Below are positions 52,361 to 59,447 of a stretch of 64,000 nt of DNA, one piece after another; within the stretch, counting starts at the first letter, position 1, and every line of letters begins with the position of its first letter. The stretch spans positions 107,732 through 171,731 of the forward strand of contig CAXBCP010000007.1 in the NCBI GenBank assembly GCA_963974055.1, given 5' to 3'. The notes beneath the pieces were generated by a model. It was not told the origin of the DNA. It searched no databases and was given only the letters and a program-made list of their open reading frames with translations. This DNA comes from CAXBCP01 sp963974055. Its GTDB lineage: Bacteria; Pseudomonadota; Alphaproteobacteria; MPNO01; UBA830. The translations under genes were made by a program, and so were the position numbers.

Positions 52361-52709
52361 TTATCGCAACTCCCTATACGACGGTGGCTTCCCTACTTGG
52401 GGAAGGGAGATAATAGTAATGCGAGGCGTTCTCAACAAGTAATTGAATCTGTCTGGCTGATATTTCTTTCTCATATGGGGCGGACCCGCCTGGGCGTCCC
52501 TGCGTGCCCGCCCTTCCGTCTGCCGGCCTTTCCGGGCCCGTCTCATCCTGAAACAGGTGTCGGTTTTCTTTACGCCCTTGTCCTGCAAGGCCGCATCCGC
52601 AGGCCGCTAAAGCATTGAAAAAAATAGGAATTAGGTTCTGGTACGATTCTTGCATAGTACAGTGCGAACGTAACCGACGATCAATCGTACAGAGTATAAG
52701 ACCGCACAC
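52361..52709. other. 349-bp intergenic region with sigma-54 promoter
   Basis: Between a small minus-strand gene and the PEP-CTERM gene. It contains a near-consensus sigma-54 promoter at 52639-52655. An inverted repeat CCTGC/GCAGG about 50 bp upstream of it (within about 52575-52605) could be part of an enhancer. No gene. Confidence 0.55.
52639..52655 (+). promoter_or_regulatory. Sigma-54 (RpoN) -24/-12 promoter
   Basis: TGGTACGATTCTTGCAT matches the consensus TGGCACG-N4-TTGCW with one difference; GG (52640-52641) and GC (52652-52653) are separated by the required 10 bp. The ATG of the PEP-CTERM gene is 54 bp downstream. PEP-CTERM genes are known to be controlled by the PrsK/PrsR sigma-54 system in several Gram-negative bacteria. 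Confidence 0.7.
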
Positions 52710-53687
52710 ATGAATATCCGCCACTTCGCTTCCGCCGCCTGTTTCTCCGCTCTTATCGCCGTTGCCGCCCTGTCGCCCCTCCGCGACCTGCGCGCCGGTC
52801 CGCTGGGCGATTTCAACGTTCTGACCTTCGGGGATTTTACGGCCCCGTCGAGCGACGTCGAAGGCCGTCTCTATGCCGGCGGCAATGTCGCGCTGAACAG
52901 CTACAGCGTCGGAGACAAGCTGCAGGGCGCGATGGTCGGCGGCGATACGCTGGTGGTCGGCGGCGACCTGACCTTCACCACCGGCGCGGTCTATCACGGC
53001 AATATCAAGGTCGGCGGCAGCGCGGCCGGGGTGGCCGCCAATGTGGTGTCGGGCACGACCAATGCGGGCTACACCCTGACCGACAATCTCGGCGCTTCCG
53101 GCCTGCCGGTTGATTTTGCCGCCGAACAGGCGCGGCTGACCGGCATCAGCGCATCGCTCGGCGCGCTCGGCAATACCGGCACCAGCGAGTTCAAGTGGAG
53201 CCAGCTTTTCCTGACCGGCGGCGCATCCGCCGGCCGCCAGGTTTTCAATGTCAGCGCCCAGGACCTTGCCGCCGCCACCAACGTGGTCGTCGACGGCATC
53301 GCCAACGGTGTCGATGTCGTCATCAATGTGATCGGCGCCAATGCCGCGATGAGCGGCGGGCTCGACGAGTTCTTCACGAATAACCGCGAAAACGTGCTGT
53401 TCAATTTCGTCGATGCCGAAACCCTGAACCTTGCCAATATCGGCGTCCAGGGCAGCATCCTCGCCACCGGCGCCGACATCACCACCGGCTGGGGCGTCGT
53501 CTGGGGTCAGGTGGTCGCCGAAAGCTGGAACGGCCCGATGCAGGTCAACCAGGTCTATTTCGACGGCGACGTGCCCACCACGACCCCGCCGCCGACTTCG
53601 GTCGAAGTGCCGGAACCGGGCATGGCCGCGATCTTCGTTCTCGGCATTGCCGGGCTTGGACTCGCACGGCGCAGGCGCCTCGTCTGA
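52710..53687 (+). CDS. Choice-of-anchor A domain protein with PEP-CTERM sorting signal
   Basis: 325 aa. Signal peptide at about 1-30, then a choice-of-anchor A domain beginning GDFNVLTFGDFTAPSSDVEGRLYAGGNVAL and ending near 285 (WGQVVAESWNGPMQVNQVYFDG split). A Thr/Pro linker leads to the C-terminal VPEP motif, hydrophobic segment and RRRR tail (300-325), the PEP-CTERM sorting signal cleaved by an exosortase. No exosortase is in this window. Such proteins are usually secreted matrix or floc components. Driven by the sigma-54 promoter upstream. Confidence 0.92.
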   Translation: MNIRHFASAACFSALIAVAALSPLRDLRAGPLGDFNVLTFGDFTAPSSDVEGRLYAGGNVALNSYSVGDKLQGAMVGGDTLVVGGDLTFTTGAVYHGNIKVGGSAAGVAANVVSGTTNAGYTLTDNLGASGLPVDFAAEQARLTGISASLGALGNTGTSEFKWSQLFLTGGASAGRQVFNVSAQDLAAATNVVVDGIANGVDVVINVIGANAAMSGGLDEFFTNNRENVLFNFVDAETLNLANIGVQGSILATGADITTGWGVVWGQVVAESWNGPMQVNQVYFDGDVPTTTPPPTSVEVPEPGMAAIFVLGIAGLGLARRRRLV

Positions 53688-53880
53688 ACTGATCCGAACA
53701 GGCCCGTTCCGGGGCGCCGCCTGAAGCGGCGCTCAAGACAGGTCGGCGCCGCTCTTCCACGCATCCGCCAACTGTCATCCCGGACCCGTTCCGTCGCAAG
53801 GCGGCTAAAGACGCTGCTCGCCCTTCAGTATGGCATATGTGCAAAGCCGCTCGAGCGGCCCGACGGTCGCCGACGCCCGC

Positions 53881-55824
53881 TCAGAACCCGAACATGTGAT
53901 CCAGGCTGAAGCCGCCATCCGCATGGGACAGGCCGTGATAGCCGAACAGGCGGCAGGTGGTGTCGCGGATGATGACATAGGCGCGCGGGCCTGCCTGTGC
54001 GCGGGTGGCGGCGTCGAACATGTCCGAATAGCGCCAGAACCGCGATCCGCCGCAGGGGATTTCCAGCCGCGTCGTCGCCACCGCGGCGCCGTCGCCGTCA
54101 TACAGGGCGATGTCGGTCTGCGACCTGCCGTGCCACGGGGTCGAGGCCGGATAGACCAGGTGGCACATCGATTCCAGCGACGAATCCGCGATATCGCCGG
54201 CCAGCCGCAGGAACAGCCGCGTGCTCAGCCCCGGCGGACGGCCGTTATAGGATTGCGGCTCGTTGCGATAGGTCAGCACGGTATTGAAGATATGCGCGCC
54301 GAAGCTGGTCTCGGCGGCGTTGCCGGTGGCGCGGTTCTCGTAGCGGAACAGGGCGTGCAGCCAGCCGTCGGCGTCGCCGCCGTCCGGGAAATCGTAGACC
54401 AGTTCCATGTGGCCGAACCCGCCGCCTGCTTCCAGCGCCGCCAGGCCGTCCGCCATCTCCCCTGACAGGTCGATCTGGCGGGCGTGATCGCGGGGCAGCC
54501 GCCCGAGCGCCAGGCGGCCGGTCTCGCGGCCGTCGCTGTCGACGGTCAGCAGCGCCACCGGCAGTTCGGCCTGGCCCGTCGCCATCGGGGTCGGCAGGGC
54601 GATCGATCGCCACGTCGCCGTCGGCAGGATCGGCGCCGGCAGGATATAGCCCTTGCCCATCAGGTTGCGCAGTTCGGGAACGCCGGGGTCGGGTTTCAGG
54701 TCGGTGCGCTCCACGTTCGCATGGGCGATGCGCCGGTCGCCCTTCGCCGTGGTGATTTCGTAGCGCGGGCGGACGAAGTGCCTGCCGGCCGAAATCTCGA
54801 CCTGCTGCGGCCAGGCGAGGCCGGGCAGCACGTCGGCGACGCGGACGGCGAGGGTGGCGTAGGCGCCGACCGGCGTGTCTATGGTTCCGGCAACGCCGTT
54901 GCCCATGGCGTTCATCGCGATCTCGCTGGCGGGAATCGTGCAGGGATGCGAATTCTGCACCCACAGGATCACGTCTTCGCCGTCGCGCGGCGCCGGCAGC
55001 CCGGCGTAAAAATCGGCCGGCCAGGCATTGGCGTCATGGGTGCAGGACAGCATGTCGGACGATGCGCCATAGGTGTCGAGCGCGTATTTGACCACGTCGT
55101 GACCGGTCGCCCCGATGGCATGGACGAAAAGCTGGCCGGTGAAATCGCCGAGGCCGAACCGGGTGCGGATGTCGGCGCTGTCGAGCACGATCGACTGCCC
55201 ATCGCCGGGCACCGGCTCGGTCCATTCCGCGAGCACTTCGCCCGCCCGGTCGAACAGGCGCAGCCACAGGCGGATATCGGTGGCGCCGTAACGCCCCCAG
55301 TAATTCGCCGTCACCAGCCGCGTATGACCGGTCGCGTCGTCGCGGAAAAACGCGAAATTCGTCGCGAAGTTCATCGGATCGAGATAGTTTTTCGTGTTGG
55401 TCAGCATGTCCGCGGGCAGGCGCAGCGCGTCGAGGCTGACGACTTCGCAGCCATTGGGCAGCAGGTGGCGGATATGGTCGACCGTCCGATCCGCATCGAA
55501 CGCAGTGACGAACAGGACGTCGACAGGGGCGCCGATGGCGGCGCCCGGCAGGTCGGTGACCGGCTGGGTGCGCAGGCCGAGCACGGTTTCGCCGATCTTC
55601 CCGATATCCTGGACGAACAGGCCGCGGATATTGATGCCGTCGAGCGGATAGAACGCGGCGAACCCTTCGGCATATCCGAGCGGATCGTAGATCGCGACGC
55701 CGTCGGCGGCGCGCAGCTTCGCCATCAGCGCGGGCGCCGATTCCGCGGCGAGCGGATGGCTGACCGCCTTGTAATAGCCGTTGCCGCCGGTGCGGTTGTC
55801 GAAGGTGTCGATTTTCAGCGCCAT
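53881..55824 (-). CDS. Hypothetical 647-aa protein
   Basis: 647 aa, not recognised. No signal peptide or membrane helix. The composition suggests multiple beta-rich domains; MLSCTHDANAWPADFYAG and ILWVQNSHPCTIP stand out. GC and codon use match the chromosome. It is the third gene of a minus-strand series with a 2OG-Fe(II) oxygenase and an ELM1-family protein upstream, and a 15-bp tandem repeat array sits just before its ATG. The possible link to surface or polysaccharide biology is only contextual. Confidence 0.75.
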   Translation of the reverse strand: MALKIDTFDNRTGGNGYYKAVSHPLAAESAPALMAKLRAADGVAIYDPLGYAEGFAAFYPLDGINIRGLFVQDIGKIGETVLGLRTQPVTDLPGAAIGAPVDVLFVTAFDADRTVDHIRHLLPNGCEVVSLDALRLPADMLTNTKNYLDPMNFATNFAFFRDDATGHTRLVTANYWGRYGATDIRLWLRLFDRAGEVLAEWTEPVPGDGQSIVLDSADIRTRFGLGDFTGQLFVHAIGATGHDVVKYALDTYGASSDMLSCTHDANAWPADFYAGLPAPRDGEDVILWVQNSHPCTIPASEIAMNAMGNGVAGTIDTPVGAYATLAVRVADVLPGLAWPQQVEISAGRHFVRPRYEITTAKGDRRIAHANVERTDLKPDPGVPELRNLMGKGYILPAPILPTATWRSIALPTPMATGQAELPVALLTVDSDGRETGRLALGRLPRDHARQIDLSGEMADGLAALEAGGGFGHMELVYDFPDGGDADGWLHALFRYENRATGNAAETSFGAHIFNTVLTYRNEPQSYNGRPPGLSTRLFLRLAGDIADSSLESMCHLVYPASTPWHGRSQTDIALYDGDGAAVATTRLEIPCGGSRFWRYSDMFDAATRAQAGPRAYVIIRDTTCRLFGYHGLSHADGGFSLDHMFGF

Positions 55825-55840
55825 ATGCGCGTTTTCATCC

Positions 55841-55885
55841 CTCTGGAATTCGGGCCTCTGGAATTCGGGCCTCTGGGGTTCGGGA
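55841..55885 (-). repeat. 15-bp tandem repeat (GAGGCCC family), locus C
   Basis: On plus, CTCTGGAATTCGGGC (55841-55855), an identical copy (55856-55870) and CTCTGGGGTTCGGGA (55871-55885); on minus the unit reads GAGGCCCGAATTCCA. They lie 17-61 bp before the 647-aa gene in its reading direction, like locus A before cpoB. Confidence 0.8.
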
Positions 55886-55936
55886 CAGGCCGGGCGGCAT
55901 TATGCGGCGGACGGGGGCGAATCTCCATCCGGCGCC

Positions 55937-56599
55937 CTAGCCCCGCAGCCGTTTGAAAAACGCCGAAACGGCATGGCGCCGCCGTTCGCGTCTGGCGAAC
56001 TTGTCGCTGGTCACCCAGTTCAGTTGCAGCACGCGGCGCGGCCCGACAAACGGCTTGTGGCCGTGCCACGACGTATCGCAGCGGCGAAAGGCGAGCAGCG
56101 TGCCTTCGTCCGGCGGCACTTCGGCGGCGAAATCGTCGAGGTCGTCCCTGCTGCGCAGCACCCGCAGCCGGCCGCCGCTGTCTTCCCAGGCCGGGTTCAT
56201 ATAGACCAGCACGGTGATGATCTTTTCGGTCGAATCCGCGTGGATGCGGCCGTCCTTCTGCTGGCACTGGCCGCGGACGGTCACTGTGGTCGGCCGGTCC
56301 GTCAGGTCGACATCGAACGCCGTCTCGATGGCGGCGCGCATGTCGGGACCCTGCAATTCGGCAAGCAGGCCGGCAAAGGCGGGCCCGTAATCCAGCGACT
56401 GATAGGGAAAACTGCCGGGCTTGTCGATATCGGGATAGGCGTCGTGGATCGCGGGAATCGCGGCGGCGCGCACGAAACCGGGCACGATCAGGTAATCGTA
56501 CGGATCGCGCGCCCGCGCCGTGGCGGCAAGCCTTGCGGTATCCAGCGCGGCCCCGGTCGGCGCCGGGGAAGAAGACGGGGAAGGAGGGTTGGTATCCAC
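55937..56599 (-). CDS. 2OG-Fe(II) oxygenase
   Basis: 220 aa, double-stranded beta-helix dioxygenase of the prolyl-4-hydroxylase-like type. Iron ligands in RIHADSTEKIITVLVYMN (HxD) and a distal His in TSWHGHKPFVGPRRVLQLNW, with Arg for 2-oxoglutarate. The segment WEDSGGRLRVLRS is typical of this group. Substrate unknown. Located 71 bp after the ELM1 gene and 112 bp before the 647-aa gene on the same strand. Confidence 0.85.
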   Translation of the reverse strand: MDTNPPSPSSSPAPTGAALDTARLAATARARDPYDYLIVPGFVRAAAIPAIHDAYPDIDKPGSFPYQSLDYGPAFAGLLAELQGPDMRAAIETAFDVDLTDRPTTVTVRGQCQQKDGRIHADSTEKIITVLVYMNPAWEDSGGRLRVLRSRDDLDDFAAEVPPDEGTLLAFRRCDTSWHGHKPFVGPRRVLQLNWVTSDKFARRERRRHAVSAFFKRLRG

Positions 56600-56670
56600 G
56601 GTTGAGATTTATCCCGCCCGCCCGGCGATTTCAATCAAAGAAGGGACAGGGCGGCATTGCGCCGCGGCGT

Positions 56671-57675
56671 TCAGCGGGCGTCCAGCCGCCGGATGATTTC
56701 GGCCGCGACCGCGGCGGTGTCGTTCGGCGGGTCGTAGGACCAGGTTTCCAGCGTGCCGTCGAACGGCCGCGTGATGCCGGCGTCGCGCAGGCCGGCATGG
56801 AAACGCTCGAACTTGGCCGAGCCGCCGTCGAGCCCGATAACGTAGACCGGCTTGCCGGTGGCGCAGGCCTCCGACACCATCGACACCGAATCGGCGGTCA
56901 CCGCGATTGCGTCGGCGAGCCCGAGCAGGCCGAAATAGGGGTTGTCGCCGGTACCGTTCCACAGATAGGCCGGGCAATCGGCAAGGGCCGCGTGCAGGAT
57001 CGCCTCGTTGTCGGCGCCGGTCCGGCGCGAGGCGGTGACGGCCAGCCCCGCCCCGTGATGGCCGCACAGCGCCTTGAGGTCCGCCGCCAGCTTGCGCGTC
57101 ACGGCCTCGGTCATGCGATATTGCCGGTTCGATCCGCCGATCAGCACGGCGACCAGCGGGCGCGGCAGGCGGGCAAGGGTTGCGCGGAACCTGTCGGCCT
57201 CGGCGGCCAGTTTTGCCGGCGTCACCCGGTGCAGCGCGCCCCGGCATTCGATCACGTTGGCCCCCGTTATCCGGTCGTGCGCGGGCACCGCCAGCAGGTC
57301 GAAGCGGTCGCGGCCGAATACCGGGTTCTGGATCTGGACGCAGAACGTTCTGCCGCCGCTCGCCTTCCGTATCGCCAGCGCCGGGGCGACCGTCTGGCGG
57401 CCGGTGGCGATGACGATATCGGGCCAGGGCGGGGTCAGGCGGTCGCCGGACCCGCCGGGCGCCAGCAGCGGCGCGACCCAGAATTGCGGCGGCAGGGACG
57501 ACCACGGGAATCGCGGTGCGATCCGCTTGACGGCCGGCGGGCCGAACGCTGCCGATGCGCCGCCCGATCGGTCGCCCGCCGTGACCAGCGCTTCGGCAAG
57601 GCCGAGGCACTGGTTCTCCATGCCCGGTTTGCCGTCGGTTACGACCCAGACGCTGCGTGTTCCGGCGGCTGTCAT
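56671..57675 (-). CDS. ELM1-family protein (mitochondrial fission ELM1-like, GT-B-like)
   Basis: 334 aa. Begins VWVVTDGKPGMENQCLGLAEAL, the family start, with RTFCVQIQNPVFGRDRFDLLAVPAHD and LVAVLIGGSNRQYRMTE in the middle and AVTADSVSMVSEACATGKPVYV near the end. The bacterial family has a nucleotide-sugar glycosyltransferase-like fold; the plant homologue ELM1 acts in organelle fission. The bacterial role is not established. Divergent from the Lrp regulator. Confidence 0.85.
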   Translation of the reverse strand: MTAAGTRSVWVVTDGKPGMENQCLGLAEALVTAGDRSGGASAAFGPPAVKRIAPRFPWSSLPPQFWVAPLLAPGGSGDRLTPPWPDIVIATGRQTVAPALAIRKASGGRTFCVQIQNPVFGRDRFDLLAVPAHDRITGANVIECRGALHRVTPAKLAAEADRFRATLARLPRPLVAVLIGGSNRQYRMTEAVTRKLAADLKALCGHHGAGLAVTASRRTGADNEAILHAALADCPAYLWNGTGDNPYFGLLGLADAIAVTADSVSMVSEACATGKPVYVIGLDGGSAKFERFHAGLRDAGITRPFDGTLETWSYDPPNDTAAVAAEIIRRLDAR

Positions 57676-57709
57676 GCACCGACCTTGCGCCCGTGGCTGG
57701 ACGTTCGAG

Positions 57710-57748
57710 TTTGAAATATTATTATCATTCTTTAAAATATAATTTCGT
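57710..57748. promoter_or_regulatory. AT-rich promoter region between ELM1 gene and lrp
   Basis: A 39-bp AT-rich stretch containing TTGAAA (57711-57716) and a perfect TATAAT (57738-57743) on plus. The spacing of 21 bp is longer than ideal, so another -35 may be used. It may also bind the Lrp product. Confidence 0.4.
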
Positions 57749-57800
57749 CCCGCGGCCGATTGCGGTCAGGATGACTTTGAAATTAGCGGAATCCACGGCA

Positions 57801-58292
57801 ATGGCCAGAATCAAACTCGACAAGATAGACCTTAAAATTCTCCGCGACCTGCAGGAGAGCGGCCGCATGACCAATGTGGAACTGGCGCGGAATGCCGGCA
57901 TCTCGCCGCCGCCCTGCCTGCGCCGCGTCCGCGTGCTCGAGGAAACCGGCTGCATCCGGGGCTATCATGCCGATCTCGATGCCGAGGCACTGGGCTTCGG
58001 GGTCACGGTGTTCGCCAATGTCGGGCTGCACAGCCAGGCCGAGGCGGATCTGGTGGCGTTCGAGGAACGGGTCGCCGGCTGGGACGAAGTGCGCGAATGC
58101 CACATGCTGGCGGGCGAGACCGATTTCCTGCTCAAGATCGTCGCCACCGACTGGGACGCCTACCAGAAATTCCTGACGTCGAAACTGACCCCGGCGCCCA
58201 ATGTCAGCGTCGTCAAGTCGGCTCTCGGCATCCGCACGTCGAAACGCGCCTTCGGCGTGCCCGTCAATGTCGAGGCGGGCGCGCCCGTGTAG
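57801..58292 (+). CDS. Lrp/AsnC-family transcriptional regulator
   Basis: 163 aa from ATG 57801 (MARIKLDKIDLKILRDLQESG). Helix-turn-helix TNVELARNAGISPPPCLRRVRVLEETGCIRGYHADLD, then an AsnC_trans_reg/RAM domain (VTVFANVGLHSQAEADLVAFEERVAGWDEV) for amino acid sensing and oligomerisation. ATG 57771 is an alternative start. The 3' end is followed by GIY-YIG element 2. Confidence 0.93.
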   Translation: MARIKLDKIDLKILRDLQESGRMTNVELARNAGISPPPCLRRVRVLEETGCIRGYHADLDAEALGFGVTVFANVGLHSQAEADLVAFEERVAGWDEVRECHMLAGETDFLLKIVATDWDAYQKFLTSKLTPAPNVSVVKSALGIRTSKRAFGVPVNVEAGAPV

Positions 58293-58386
58293 GCGCGGCA
58301 ATCGCCGCAGGGCAGGCGGCGTAGACGGACGAATCCAGCGTTTCATTCCCCAGCCACAGGGGCGAGGGCGTATGTTGAGAGGAGAC

Positions 58387-58437
58387 AAAACCCACAAGAA
58401 TATTCCCCAGGCCTTGTGCCCGGGGTCCACGGTGGGG
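58387..58437 (+). repeat. Palindromic repeat, left arm of GIY-YIG element 2
   Basis: Core ATATTCCCCAGGCCTTGTG then CCCGGGGTCCACGGTGGGG (58400-58437), with upstream AAAACCCACAAG also mirrored on the right side. It ends 4 bp before the GIY-YIG stop codon. Mirror copy at 58773-58822. Confidence 0.85.
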
Positions 58438-58441
58438 TGAC

Positions 58442-58735
58442 TCATCCCGTCAACGTCGGATAAAGGTCGTCCCAATCCGGGTTTTCCCGTTCGATCAGGT
58501 TCATCTTCCAGTCGCGCGGCCAACGCTTGAGCGCGCGCTCCCGCTGCTGCGCAATGCGGGGGGCGTCAAATAGCTCGAAGTGAACGAGGCGTTTGACGTT
58601 GTGTTTTCTGGTAAATCCGGGAATTGCGCCTTCCCGGTGCTCATAGATGCGTCGCGCGAGATCGGCGGTATAGCCGACATAAAGCGTGCCCTGCTTCCGG
58701 CTGGCGAGAATGTAGACGTAAAAGTTTCCGGACAT
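58442..58735 (-). CDS. Small GIY-YIG nuclease-domain protein (element 2)
   Basis: 97 aa, same length as the copy at 25.2 kb and about 73% identical. Core residues Tyr8 (VYILAS), YVG (19-21), Arg28/29, His33, Glu66 and Asn85 are conserved. It lies inside a roughly 50-bp inverted repeat and between the convergent lrp and greA genes. The repeat sequence here (AGGCCTTGTG.CCGGGG type) differs from that of element 1, while the arrangement repeat-gene-inverted repeat is the same. Confidence 0.9.
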   Translation of the reverse strand: MSGNFYVYILASRKQGTLYVGYTADLARRIYEHREGAIPGFTRKHNVKRLVHFELFDAPRIAQQRERALKRWPRDWKMNLIERENPDWDDLYPTLTG

Positions 58736-58772
58736 GGCAAATGCCGACTGGAAATCCCCGCAGCCGAGCTTG

Positions 58773-58822
58773 CCCCACGGTGGACCCCAGGCACAAGGCC
58801 CGGGGAATATTTTTGCGGGTTT
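58773..58822 (-). repeat. Palindromic repeat, inverted right arm of GIY-YIG element 2
   Basis: On plus CCCCACGGTGGACCCCAGG then CACAAGGCCCGGGGAATAT (58773-58810), extended by TTTTGCGGGTTT. The reverse complement matches the left arm (58387-58437) with only a few mismatches. It lies 38-87 bp upstream of the GIY-YIG ATG. Confidence 0.85.
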
Positions 58823-58890
58823 CAGCTCCCCCCACTTGCGCCGTCGCCCCTGTGGCGGGGGGCGCGTCGGGGGCGGGCGCGGTTCCCGCG

Positions 58891-59364
58891 TTACTTGTAC
58901 TTCACCGTCATGATTTCGTAGGACTTGGTGCCGCCGGGGGTGGTGACCTCGACGGAATCGCCGACGGTCTTGCCGATCATGGCGCGGGCCATGGGCGACG
59001 TCACCGACAGCAGGCCGGCCTTGATGTTGGCCTCGTGCTCGCCGACGATCTGGTAGGTGCTTTTTTCATCGGTGTCTTCGTCGGCCACTTTCACGGTGGC
59101 GCCGAACTTGATGATCTTGCCCTTGATCGCGCTGACGTCGATCACTTCGGCGCGGCTCAGCAGGTCCTCGATAATGCCGACGCGGCCTTCGACAAATGCC
59201 TGGCGTTCGCGGGCCGCGTGATATTCCGCGTTTTCCGACAGATCGCCGTGTTCGCGCGCTACGGCGATCGCCTTGATGATATCGGGGCGTTCTATGGTCT
59301 TGAGGCGTTTCAGCTCCTGCTCGAGGTCGCTGTGGCCCTTCGACGTCATCGGTGCTTTTTCCAT
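58891..59364 (-). CDS. greA: Transcription elongation factor GreA
   Basis: 157 aa from ATG 59364 (MEKAPMTSKGHSDLEQELKRLK), with GGAAGTGAG upstream. The N-terminal coiled coil has ARERQAFVEGRVGIIEDLL and the acidic tip HGDLSENAEYHAA; the C-terminal FKBP-like domain has SPMARAMIGKTVGDSVEV. GreA rescues backtracked RNA polymerase. Follows carB by 83 bp on the same strand. Confidence 0.95.
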   Translation of the reverse strand: MEKAPMTSKGHSDLEQELKRLKTIERPDIIKAIAVAREHGDLSENAEYHAARERQAFVEGRVGIIEDLLSRAEVIDVSAIKGKIIKFGATVKVADEDTDEKSTYQIVGEHEANIKAGLLSVTSPMARAMIGKTVGDSVEVTTPGGTKSYEIMTVKYK

Positions 59365-59447
59365 CGTCTCACTTCCTTCGCACAAAACGACCCTTGCCCC
59401 GCGTTCGACGGGTAACGGCCGTCCGCAGTGCCGGGGTCAGGTTGTCG

